A DNA stretch of 64,000 nt, taken from Neostapfia colusana. Its lineage: Eukaryota; Streptophyta; Magnoliopsida; Poales; Poaceae. The stretch lies in NCBI GenBank assembly GCA_030760725.1, contig JASWHV010000012.1, forward strand, positions 20,908,368 to 20,972,367, written 5' to 3'. How positions within the stretch are numbered: the first letter of the stretch is position 1; the number at the start of each line of letters is the position of its first letter. The notes under the pieces are model-generated. The model saw only the letters and a program-made list of their open reading frames with translations, did no database searches and was not told the DNA's origin. Position numbers and translations under genes: made by a program. This document shows positions 22,212 through 33,406 of this stretch, piece by piece.

Positions 22212-23979
22212 CGCATTGGTGATAGCACATTAATTAAGGGCTGTATTATGGGAAAACTTAGCGTTACGGTGAGGATTCGCTAGTTTGCCCATGTAAGGAC
22301 TATATTAGCATAGTTACTTAAAGTGACAAGACTAACATATGTGTTATAGTTCTGAATTTTAATTACGTAACGACGCACCTACGCTCAGGTAAGAATGGTA
22401 AGGAACGCCACCGAAAGCGGTTCAATTTCGGTTAGCTCCCCTGACGAGGAACGTGGTTTAGGGGTAGGTCTCACAGCTTGGTGTGAGCCGTCAATATGAA
22501 ACCCTTGGACTCTTCATGTTCCTGAGTTCATATGAAACGCTGATCCCTAGCGTGCATTAGGCAAGTAAGTGGAGACCCCATCGTGTGGTCAGTAACGTGA
22601 GTGTGTGTTCGTCTGGAAATAGCCCAGGAGGACATACGCAGCGCTTGCCATCGGCGTGCCCTGCAGGGCAGTAGGTGGTATCTGTTGGGTTGATAAAATT
22701 CCCAACCGTGACGACCCGTTTGCGCTCTACTCGGGTTCCACGTCGTGTGGTGTTAAAACACGATCACGTACCTTGAGACGTTGCTTAACTCAAGGACGGC
22801 CGTATGGCAATGATACGGGCGTTTGTATTTACTTTCAAATATGGACCTGCCTGAAATGGAAACAACCATTGAGTGCATCATTATTGTGTGGTGTTCTGCA
22901 GGTACTAACCACGTATGTATCCCGTGTAGTACACGTCTGCGAAAGACCGTTTAGTGCCACAATTGAGACGTATATGCCGGTATAATCCCGTTGGGATTTT
23001 CTTTTTGTGAGGAACATAGTACCGACATATCATAGGCATGTGCATGAAAGATAATGAAAACAAGGAAAAAAATCGCTAAGTTTCAACATTTAGGACCCTG
23101 GTTGGGTAGAAAAATTTAATAGTTGATCCGTGTAGTCAAAGGGATGGAAAAACAGAGTGCTCTGTTTTGAGCAGCAAGTTTGCTGAACTTTGACAGGGCA
23201 TAACTCACTGATCATTTATCCAATGGAGGTGTGGGATACTGTTCTGGAAAGGTGTCTAATTACTGTAAAACTTTGTTGCAGACTCCCAGAGCTGAATCAC
23301 AGCTTAAGCTGGCCGAAATTTCAGAGGATTGTGAACTGTCCAGAACCAGGACAGAGTCAAAAACACCCTCTGGACTGTTTTGTTTTTCAAGCATAACTTT
23401 TAAACCAGAGCTGATCCGAGGGCAAATAAATAATCGTTGGAAAGATACTGGAGTTAACTTTAACGTTGGTATTCAACTTGAGTCATGAAAATGCACAGAA
23501 CCAGATCAGAATCTGGGATATGAAGAAACTGGTCATTCTGACAGAGAGATGACAGTTGAACTCATTTGAGAGATTATTGTACCCCAGGGGGTTTAAGTAC
23601 TTCCAATGAGTTAGAACATACTCATGAGTGGCTATCTTCAACTAGTGAAAGATTATAGTATATGTCTTACTCAAGTTTCTTTTTCTAGAGACCATGTTTG
23701 TGTCGTATTGAAGATAAAAGGGTAGTATACGTGATGACAAAGCGATCTTTACGTCTCGTAGTGACCAAACCTAGTTGCGATGAACTTCCAAAGAGGAAGT
23801 CCGTCAAATTAGATTTAACTAGCTTGTATTTGGTCTGGTAATGGTGTAGCTTGTGTAAAGTTATTACATTATCTGTATACGAGAGGCATAGCATGTTTTA
23901 CTGTCATTATGTTTATGTCATTTTATTGGACTGCACGAAATATGTTGCGGGACTGATGTTTATTGTCGTATGGTTGTAG
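22212..23979 (+). other. Element E leader with putative intron 22389-22901
   Basis: About 1.8 kb of non-coding leader. CTCAG|GTAAGAATGG at 22388/22389 matches a plant donor, and TTCTGCAG|GTAC at 22901/22902 matches an acceptor. D, C and G have the same pair at matching places. Relative to D and G it lacks about 200 bp between two CATAACT words (junction near 23392). Confidence 0.6.
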
Positions 23980-25200
23980 ATGGTTCACACTCGGACCACG
24001 CATGAGATTGGTGGCTCTAGCCAGCAGGGGGGGGGGTGATGACTCACAGCCACCTTCCTACGACAGCACCCCGCAGCAACAACCACCACCGCCGCCTCCG
24101 CTTACGCTAGCGGATGTGATTGCGGCACTGGTGGGTGGTCTTGAGGAGCAGACCGACCTGCTCCGCACGATCGTGCAGAATATGTCCCAGGCAGGGGGGG
24201 GCGTCAATAGAGGGGGCCTCGTGAGCCCCGTGATGTGACGTACTCGGACTTCATGAGTACGCACCCTCCGGTGTTCACTGAAGCAGCAGAACCCCTGGAG
24301 GCCGACAACTGGCTGCGGACAATTGAGTCCAAGTTCGGGCTGCTCCAATGTATGGAGCAGCAAAAGGCTCTGTTCGCGGCACAGCAGCATCACGGTGCCG
24401 CTGGTGCGTGGTGGACGAATTATGTCGCCTCACGTCTGGCTGGTCATGCCGTGGAGTGGGAAGAATTCCGGGAGGCGTTCCGCATCTACCATATCCCTCC
24501 CGGGATAATGAAGAGGAAGTTCCATGAATTCATGGAGCTGAAGCAGGGCGGGAAGAGTGCCCATGACTACTCCCGTGCTTTCAACCATCAGGCGCAATAT
24601 GCGTCGGACTACGTCTCCACCGAGGAGAAGAAGCGGGAGCACTTCTATCGGGGGGTTACACCCCGAGATGAAGATGCATCTCATCCAATGCAATCGCAGC
24701 ACGTTCAATGATCTAGTCAACGCTGCGATCATGCAAGAAGATGCTCAGCGGGAGTTGGCGGCTGAGCAGCGGAAGCGCAGCACTCCACCTAGCAGTGGGG
24801 GCGGCGCTCCCCAGAAGTACCGCATGGTGTATCGGACACCATCCGGATAGCAGTGGCATCCGCCGGTGCGACCGCAGCAGTTCGGGGGTCATTCTTTCCA
24901 GTCACCCCCGTTCCGACCGCCGATGCCACCACCGCGACCGCAACAGCAGCAGCAGACGACACCCCGGGTGTTTCCACCGCCACAACACGCCTCGGGTTTC
25001 TGTCTGCAGATCAGCGGAGGACCGCCCCGCTACACTTGATTTACGTGTGGCCAGGCGGGCCATTTCGCGAAGGACTGTCCCCAGAAGCAGCAGAGCAGCG
25101 GGCAAGCCCAGTTCCAGGGCGGTGCTCGAGGCCGACCTCCGGTCAAGAAGGTTGGTCAGCGGACTGGGGGCGTTCGCCACCTCGACAATGAGGATGCCCC
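23980..25200 (+). pseudogene. gag: Gag of element E, frameshifted
   Basis: The start ATG at 23980 (MVHTRTT) aligns with the C gag start. Three frame changes coincide with G homopolymers: ten G at 24027-24036, eight at 24194-24201 and six at 24650-24655. Between them the Gag domain is clear (DFMSTHPPVF, FREAFRIYHIPPG). A TAG occurs at 24848. The nucleocapsid knuckle remains (xFTCGQAGHFAKDC, from 25037), but its first Cys codon is TGA. No functional Gag can be read from this copy as sequenced. Confidence 0.85.
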
Positions 25201-25213
25201 AGAGTGAGACAAC

Positions 25214-28200
25214 GTGCTGGCGGGTACGTTCACTCTCAACGATCAAGCAATCATCATCTTATTTGATTCTGGTGCAACCCACAACTTCATAAGTGCATCA
25301 TATGTGGTTAAGCATCAACTGGAAGCCTTTCCCACTGAGTGTTCTTATATGATCTGCTCACTGGGAGGAAAGATTTCAGCAACTATGATGATTCCGAAAG
25401 CACCACTGTGCTTAGGTGGGAAGATATATCCCACCACTATGATTATTCTTGAGGGGAAGAAGATTGATGCAATCTTAGGGATGTCATGACTAAGCTACCA
25501 TGGCGCTGTCCTGGAAACCTTATCACGGACGGTTCACCTCAATTCCCCACTACACTGTCCGCAGTCCCTCATATTAGAAAATCCTGTCCAAGAAGTTTCA
25601 GCAATTAATAATGCTAAAACTCTCAAGTTAGAGGACATCCCCGTAGTCCGGGAGTACCCCGACATGTTTCTGGATGATCTTCCGGGCGTGCCACCTGAGC
25701 GGGATGTCGAGTTCAATATTGAGCTTGCACCCGGGACTACGCCCATATCACGGAGACCATACAAAATGGCTCTAAACGAGCTGGCTGAACTGAAATAACA
25801 GCTCAATGATCTGTTGAGCAAAGGTTTCATTAGGCCGAGATCCTCGCCTTGGGGATGCTCGGCACTGTTTGTAAAGAAGAAGGATGAAACCTTGCGGCTG
25901 TGTGTGGATTACCGGCCGCTCAACGCCGTCACCATCAAGAACAAATACCCACTGCCCCGCATTGACATACTGTTTGATCAGCTTGTGGGTGCAAGTGTGT
26001 TCTCCAAGATGGACCTTCGCTCTGTATATCATCAAATAAAGATCCGGGCGGAGGATATTCCGAAGACGGCTTTCTCGACAAGATATGGCTTGTATGAATA
26101 TCTCGTCATGTCTTTTGGTCTCACTAATGCTCCAGCACATTTCATGTATCTCATGAACTCGGTGTTCATGCCGGAGCTGGACAAGTTCGTTGTGGTGTTC
26201 ATTGATGATATCTTGGTTTACTGCAAGACAGAAGCAGAACACGCCAAACACTTGAGGATCGTTCTTCAACGATTGGGAGACCACAAGCTCTACGCCAAGT
26301 TCAGCAAATGTGAGTTTTGGATCAGCCAAGTGCCATTTTTCGGACATATCAACTCAGAGGAAGGCATTGCGGTTGACCCAAGCAAAATAGAGCAAGTGCT
26401 GAAATGGAAAGCTCCCACTTCAGTCCATGAAGTCAGAAGTTTCCTCGGCTTAGCGTGATACTATCAGAGATTCATTCGAGGCTTCACCAAGCTTGCTAAG
26501 CCGATGAAAGAATTGCTGAAGAAGGGAACAAAATATGTTTGGAACACGGCGTGTGAAGGAGCGTTCCAAGCATTTGTGAAGCATCTCACAACAGCCCCGG
26601 TCTTAGCTCAACCGGATACAACCAGGCCCTTCGACGTGTATTGCGATGCGTCCGGTATTGGGCCCGGCTGCGTGTTGATGCAGGAAGGACGTGTCGTCGC
26701 ATATGGCTCACGCCAACTTTGGAACTATGAGCAGCATTACCCAACTCATGATCTTGAGCTTGCTGCTGTGGTGTTGGCGCTGAAAATGTGGAGGCACTAT
26801 CTCCTGGGGAATTTGGTGCACCTCTACACCGACGACAAGAGCCTGAAGTATATTTTCACCCAAAAGGAGCTGAATATGAGGCAAAGGAGGTGGTTAGAAC
26901 TAATCAAAGACTATGATATTGAGATTCATTACCACCCCGGCAAGGCGAATGTGGATGCAGATGCGCTGAGTCGAAAATCACATGTCCATAACCTCACCAA
27001 TACACCGGTGGAGGAGGAAGAGCAGAGTTTATACTTGGTTCCTTATGGATCGCTCTACAACCTTGCCCTCATCCCTACCATTAGGGAGGACATCATTGCA
27101 GCTCAGAAGATTGATAAGGGTATGGCACATCTCCGGAGACGGATAGACAACGGGGAAATCAAATGTTTCTGGAAAGATGATCAGGGGACGCTATGGTTCA
27201 ATGACCGTATAGTCGTACCCCGGGACATGGAGCTGAGGAAAAAGATTCTTGATGAAGCTCACTTGTCTAAATACTCCATTCATCCTGGCAGTAACAAAAT
27301 GTACCAAGATTTGAAAAACAAATTTTGGTGGACACGGATGAAGCGGGAAGTGGCGAAGTACGTATCCGAATGTGATACGTGTAGGCGAGTGAAAGCTGAC
27401 CATATGAGGAAATTAGGGCTGCTGCAACCCCTGAAAATTCCAGCATGGAAGTGGGATGATGTGAGCATGGATTTCATTGTGGGATTGCCCCTAACTTCCA
27501 GTAAGCATAATTCCATTTGGGTAATCGTTGATCGGTTAACCAAGTCAGCTCACTTCATTCCCGTGCATACACATTTCCATGCCAACAGATATGCGGAGTT
27601 GTATATTGCAAGAATATTATGCTTGCATGGAGTACCCAAGACCATAGTCTCAGACCGAGGGGCACTATTTGTATCTCGTTTCTGGGAGCAGTTGAACGCT
27701 GCTTTGGGTACTAAGCTGATTAGAAGCTCCGCCTATCACCATCAGACAGATGGTCAAACAGAGAGGGTGAACCAAGTATGTGCCATACACCACGGTAGGA
27801 ACTGGGATGATCATCTACCGTTGGAGGAATTCACGTACAATAACGGCTATCAGGCGGGTATCAAAATGGCACCATATGAAGCTCTCTACGGTCGCAAATG
27901 CCGCACCCCATTGAACTGGTGCAAGTCCGGTGAAAGTGTCACATTCGGGGTTGATGTGGTGAACGACTCCGAAGAGCGCGTTCGGATGATTCAAGCTAAC
28001 TTGAAGGCCGCTCAATCCCGGCAGAAAAGCTACGCTGATAAGAGGCGTAGGCCGCTGCACTTTGACATCGGTGAGCACGTGTACCTCCGTGTATCTCCGA
28101 CGAAAGGCGTGCACCGGTTCGGCGTGAAGGGGAAACTCACTCCCTGTTTCATTGGACCTTATGCCATCACCGAGAAGTGTGGGCCAGTGGCGTATAGGCT

Positions 28201-28498
28201 GGAACTACCAGCATCTCTCGCTGGTGTTCACGATGTTTTCCATGTTTCACAACTGCGAAAATGTCTGAAGTATACAGCCGATGTTCCCACCGAAGACATC
28301 GGCGAGCTGCAACCGGATTTGACGTATGATGAATATTCGGTGGCAATTATTGATGAGAAGGCTCGGACCACACGTCTCCGAACGTTGTGGTTCTACAAGA
28401 TACTCTGGAGTAACCACACCGCCGAAGAAGCGACGTGGGAGAGCGAGGAATTTCTTCGCTCAAACTACCCGGAGTTCATGGCGTCTCAGCACGGGTGA
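25214..28498 (+). pseudogene. pol: Pol of element E, three stops in one frame
   Basis: The frame is continuous, with stops at 25487 (TGA for the Trp of GMSW), 25796 (TAA) and 26456 (TGA for Gly). Domains: protease DSGATHNFIS (Asp at 25265); RT with FIDDIL (26204); a Gly-to-Val change in the usual RSGYHQI motif; RNase H CDASGIG (26645) and DALSRK; integrase HHCC; catalytic Asp near 27469, Asp 27653, Glu 27761 with normal D-35-E spacing; and a chromodomain (ILWSNHTAEEATWE). After the catalytic Glu, 21 bp (seven codons) are missing between VNQV and CAIHH. The last 664 codons (26504-28498) are uninterrupted. Confidence 0.9.
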
Positions 28499-28551
28499 GT
28501 TTCTAATACATCGCTGCCTCTTCTTTTGTAATCTCGGGACGAGATTCTTTT

Positions 28552-28564
28552 AAGGGGGGAGGGA
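28552..28564 (+). other. Polypurine tract of E
   Basis: AAGGGGGGAGGGA lies directly before TGTAAAAGCCC. The inverted repeat AATCTCG-GGA-CGAGATT lies at 28530-28546. Confidence 0.88.
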
Positions 28565-31500
28565 TGTAAAAGCCCAAGAAAGGGACTTGCAAAAATTGTT
28601 CATCACCTAACAACACCACAGCTCATCTTGTGGATATCTTATGAACACTTGTGAAGAGCAAGTAACCACCATCAAAAGGGTGATTAGAGGGGAAAGCCCT
28701 AACATCCAAAAAGTGGAATTTTTACACATGAACATGCAAGGTTGAACTCACCCCTAGACCTTATATATTCTTGGGAAGGCTCAGGCCAAATCTCATGCAA
28801 ATCCAATACTTTTGCGGCACTTTTGGAGGCATTTGAAAAAGAGGCCAATTTGAATGTAAATTAAATTGCAGCAACTTTCATCACTTAAATCCAAAAGTGG
28901 ACTTCATATTCAAACTCAGCACATTTTTCTGAGTTAGTCCACCAATTTTCATCCCCATTGGACTTAATCTTGTTGGGAGCCCAATTTGCAATAATTCAAA
29001 TTGAATTTGAATTTTAAATTCAAATGGGCAGCAAATTCGTCAAAATCCCATGCCTTTGTGGCAAAGTCTACCATTCAATTCTGAGTGGTTGAGATATTTG
29101 CAGCAGAAGGGGGGAGAAAGAATTAGAGGGGAGAAGAGGGCCCACTGGTCAGAAGGCTTAGCACCGAAGTCTGTTCGTGCGAGTCACTCGGCAGCCGACG
29201 GTCACCGCGTGACAGCTTCTGCTCCAGCGCCCAAGTGGAAGAGGACATACACGGTGAAAAATCGCGAGTCACAGCGCCAGCACGACGCCCACTCGGTCAT
29301 TTTCGCTGTGCACCGGCTGAACCGACGCTCACCCACCCCGCAGTTGCTTCCGCTCGCGAGTGTTTTCACCGCCGCTCTCTGATCACCGGTGACCGGTCGA
29401 TCCCGGCTGCATCACGCGCCACGACCAGAGAAGAAAAGGTGCGCCCGCGTGTGAGGAATCTGTGGGAGGAAACCTTTCACCGTTTCATGTAGGGTAGAGC
29501 GAGAATTCTGAGTTTTCCCCCACAGTGCACCTTAGGATTAGCAATCGGTCATCGGCGAAATTCGTTGCACAGAAGCAACCGCCGGTTGAGCTTCACCTCA
29601 CACACGTTCTAGACACCTGTGCGCGTCTCTCCGAGCAAGAACCCGCAGGAACAACCATTCCAAACCCAAGTTTCACCAGTAACAGTCCAGCGGAAGGGAG
29701 GGTCGCCGGTGAGGTCCGGGTTGCAACCCGTTTAGGTCCCAACCAAGGTCATGCCGAGTTGCCCGAAGCTTCCCTGGACGTGGTGACGCAATTATCACGC
29801 GAAGGGGGTGGTCAAGAGGACGGGAACACGTTGCCGATGTTGCACAGAGACATAGCGCTCGTCGCCGGCGAGCTACGACGGTTAGCCGACGGCGGCATGA
29901 TGTCCAATGTGTTCATCATCCAAAATTATGTGGGGGCGGCAAGTCTCACCGTCGCCGGCGAGCTAGGTCACCGGGAACGCCGACCTCGCCGGAGCTCCGG
30001 TGGCTCGGGGCGGCGGCGTCGGGAGGTAGATGAAGGCGCGGGTCCCACGTGTCAGCTGCTGGGTTAAGCGCGCGCGAGCGTGCAGTTTTTTTAAATTAAA
30101 TGGGCGGGCCCCACTGCCAGCCTCCGGGTTAGCGCGGGAGATGATTTCTGTAGGAAAATAATTCAGAGATCAGCCCAAACTTTAGAAATTCATAACTTTG
30201 GCTAGGAGTGTCCAAATTCAGTGAACCAAATTTTTTTGGATTCATCTTTTTGTGTACTTTCCAGAAGAACCAATTTCAGCTCATGAAACTTAATGGTTTT
30301 CCAGAATTAAATCCCTAAAATTTAAACTGTTAGGAATTTATCTGGAGAACTACTTTATAAAAGATTCTAAAATTTGGCTGGGAGGTTCATTGGAAAATCC
30401 TGGAGTCACAGTAAAGATTTCAGACCCATCCAAGTTCATTTAGTCCCCCTAATGGGGTGATTAAGTGAACTGCCCTGAGAAAATAGAAAAATGTACAGAA
30501 ACATTTTTCATATTTTCTCAAATCTTGTTTAGGGCATAACTTCCTCTAGAATTCTTCAAATGACATGAACCAATTCCATTAGGTGCAGGATGGATGAGAC
30601 CCCAAATGCATAACTAGATTTTCCTATAAGAGTGAGGGTAGTGTCTAAGACCTCGAGTAGACAGACTATGCCTAATAATTCCTAGAACTTCGGTACAAGT
30701 TGAGTAGTTGGAATCTACTCGCGAGTTTAGGCTTGGGACACACGGGATTGGTTCAAGGGATGTGAGATCACTTTGGTAATGAAAATGAGACTAGGCAGGG
30801 GCTAGGGCGCAGCAAGATGGAGTCTTGTGTGCGCAGCCCTGTTCGTGTCGATTGAGGACCGATCTGTGTGCGGCCCACACTGATCAAGTTTGAACGTACC
30901 GAAGGCATGTCGGATATATGGGCCCCGATAAACCAATGTAACCTGTACCTCCGAGCGTCGAGGCATAACACACCGATTTATAGGTGTAGGCTGAGGGCAG
31001 CAAGGTGGAAATCTGCTAACGGGCATAGAGAGATGCTCCGTGTAGGTAACCTCCTGCTCGTTTCGGTGCGACCGGTTCGACGTTTGGGCTGTTGGGTGAA
31101 AGGTTGTCCCGTACGACATCAAGTGAGCGTGCTATGCAGCTCCACGGGTGGGCGTACGTGACGTGCTCTTTGGGTGTCCCTGGAGGTGTATATCGAGTCG
31201 ATTCGCCGTCCCTCACGGTGAAGAGTACCACTTGGTCACTGAGTCGTGACGTAGGCTAATATATTAAATATGATTATTCAATAGTGCTGTTATGATAAAA
31301 CATGTATTGCTACATGTGTGCCACCAAATACTGCTTACTAAATTTCAGATTCATGAACTGTTAACTTGTGGCTAAAAGATGAACTAAGGATGAACTTGTA
31401 GGCGTGTCCGTTTGCTGAAATTTTACCGTCCCATGTCCATTGTACCCTACATGTAGAGTTTCATGCCTAGGTGAGTCGGTTAAGTCTTGTTGAGCCATCG

Positions 31501-31886
31501 TGCTCACGGTTGCTGCTTAAGTGTTTTTCAGGTGAGGAGCCACCCACGGACTGGGGTTACGATTCCACCAGCGAGGGTTACCCTCCATCGGGGACCATGG
31601 CTGAGTGGGAGCCGTACACGCCACGCTAAGCTGAGGATTGCAGCTAGTGTGGGTTGCCCTAGGGCTGGGAAACCGACTTTTGCTAGATAGGCGGGCGAGA
31701 GTTGTACAAATTTAACTTCCTCTGTGTAATATAAACACTAGTTTGTAAGTGAGTAGTGTACTACTTTGTACATTTCAGATGGTTTTCAATGTAATACAAT
31801 GTATCCTTATGATGTGTGCTGTCGGGTGTCGCATTGTGCGGCACCACCCTCTGCGATCCTGGATGAGCGGATACTGGTCCGCCACA
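28565..31886 (+). repeat. 3' LTR of element E (3322 bp, internal deletion)
   Basis: It is shorter than the 5' LTR because about 450 bp (5' LTR 20545-20997) are missing at 30588, with CATTAG at both breakpoints. The loss removes embedded exon 1. Exon 2 remains at 31532-31629 and is open to TAA. The GC-rich block contains a 180-codon open frame (29525-30067) that overlaps the candidate upstream exon. Confidence 0.93.
31532..31629 (+). pseudogene. Orphan exon 2 of the LTR-embedded ORF (E 3' LTR)
   Basis: It follows TTTTTCAG and keeps the frame of the 5' LTR copy, ending EWEPYTPR then TAA. Exon 1 was deleted from this LTR, so the unit cannot be spliced as in the other copies. Confidence 0.5.
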
Positions 31887-31891
31887 GATAT
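31887..31891. other. Right target-site duplication of E (GATAT)
   Basis: Matches 18501-18505. Confidence 0.95.
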
Positions 31892-32308
31892 GAAGGCAAA
31901 TAAATACTCGTTGGAAAGATACTGAAGTTATATAAAACTTTTATATTCAACTTGAGACATGAAACTACCATTTTCATAATCAAATTCTAGGATTAAAGCC
32001 AAATGGTCATTTTGAACAGGAGCATTGCTCATTGCCCATGTAACTTGAGACTTGTTGTGGACATGAAGGTTTTTCTTTGTACTTATTTAAGTTCCATGAC
32101 ATAGTCATTAGTTATTTTTGTCATCTCTTGTTGTTATTTTAAGTGTTTGACAAACTTGAGTAATCATTGGTTATATTTCAGAATTGTCATAAACCTTGTT
32201 TACTTCATGTATGCTGCACAGTTGATGTGATGCTTTTGGGGTTAATAATTTCGAGATAAAGTAGAGTACAATCTTGGATATTAACCGTAAATTGCTCGCT
32301 CTTGCAGT
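31892..32308 (+). other. Element D leader, part 2
   Basis: It continues the D leader after the E insertion. GGCAAATAAATACTCG matches the E leader near 23420. No gene seen. Confidence 0.8.
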
Positions 32309-33355
32309 ATGGATCATACTCATTCTGGGTATGAGGTTGGTTGTTCCAGCCAGGATGGAAATGATTCGTTGCAGCTACGATCACCGCCATCATCAACTGG
32401 ACTGGCAGAGGTGTTGGGAAAAATGGCTGAGTCTCTTGACATGTTGGAGCAGAAAGGCATCCGACAGGAGACCTTACAGCGTAATCCCACACTGAATACT
32501 TATTTGGATTTCCTAGCAAGACAGCCACCGGTATTCTCGGAAGCTAAAGAAGCCTTGGAGGTAGATCATTGGCTCCCGGTTATTGAAACTAAATTGGGAA
32601 TGCTCCAGTGTGATGAATATGATAAGGCTTTATTTGCCGCTCAGCATCTTCATGGATCCGCTGGGGCTTGGTCGTCTGAATATCTTGCTAAGATCGCTGA
32701 AGGCCATCGTGTGATGTGGACGGAATTTCATGATGCTTTCCGTGCACGTCATATCTATGAGGGCATCATCCAAACCAGAGTTGAAGAGTTCTATGAACTC
32801 AAGCAAGAACGGATGAGTGTTATGGAGTACTTTACGGAATTTAACCGTTTAGTACAATATGCATCCCCGTATGTGGATAAGGAGACAGTTAAGTGTCATT
32901 ACTTCTTCCGAGGCCTCAACATGGAGCTTCGGGTGAAAGTGGCACTAGTCAATAAAGGGAATTATTGTGAGTTAGTCAATGCCGCTATGATTCAAGAAAT
33001 AGCTGAACTCCAGCATAAGGAACGTAAGCGGAAGAGAAGATTACCACTGGCAAGTACGGATGATTATCGTCAAGAACAACCGGTGATATATTGCTTACCA
33101 TCCGGGGTGGAAATTCAGTCCTTTGACTGACAACCTCAGATCCAATTCTGTCCATATTCAACCATGGATGTTCAGCCACTGCTGCAGCAGCAGCAAATAA
33201 GTATTTGTGCACCCCCACATCAGAAAAGTGCACAAGAATACCAACCACTTCCATCCTATGAAGATCCTGAGCTTGCATCGTACGGCACTTGTAGTGATGT
33301 AGAGCGTATTCCTCAGGAGGGTCAAGTGACCAAGCAGAGTAGCAGTCACATGTGA
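32309..33355 (+). pseudogene. gag: Gag of element D, divergent and decayed
   Basis: A 273-codon frame (32309-33130) encodes a Gag domain clearly diverged from A, C and E (FLARQPPVF, FHDAFRARHI, FRGLNMELRVK). A TGA at 33128 is followed in the same frame by a Q/P-rich stretch to a second TGA at 33353. No CCHC knuckle survives; only a remnant (GTCSDVERI) is seen where it should be, before the protease. The N-terminus (MDHTHSGYEVG) differs from the MVRTRST type of A and C, so D is a separate subfamily. Confidence 0.82.
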
Positions 33356-33406
33356 TCTCAAGCTGCAAAGAAATTCCATGGTCAGCAAAGGAGAACAGCA
33401 CTGAAA

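Larger units (their letters stand above)
18506..31886 (+). mobile_element. Complete Ty3/gypsy (Tekay-like) element E, 13.4 kb, defective
   Basis: It has both LTRs (18506-22196 and 28565-31886), PBS at 22200, leader, gag, pol, purine tract at 28552-28564, and a perfect TSD GATAT. It is inserted in the leader of D. Coding capacity is lost through frameshifts in gag and stops in pol. The two LTRs share their ends but each has a private deletion, so E is not a recent arrival; in the first 120 bases I count a handful of differences. Confidence 0.95.

Noticed and set aside
22200..22215. tRNA gene fragments at the TGGTATCAGAGC sites
   Set aside because: Only the 12-15 bases complementary to the tRNA 3' end are present, next to LTR ends; these are primer-binding sites.
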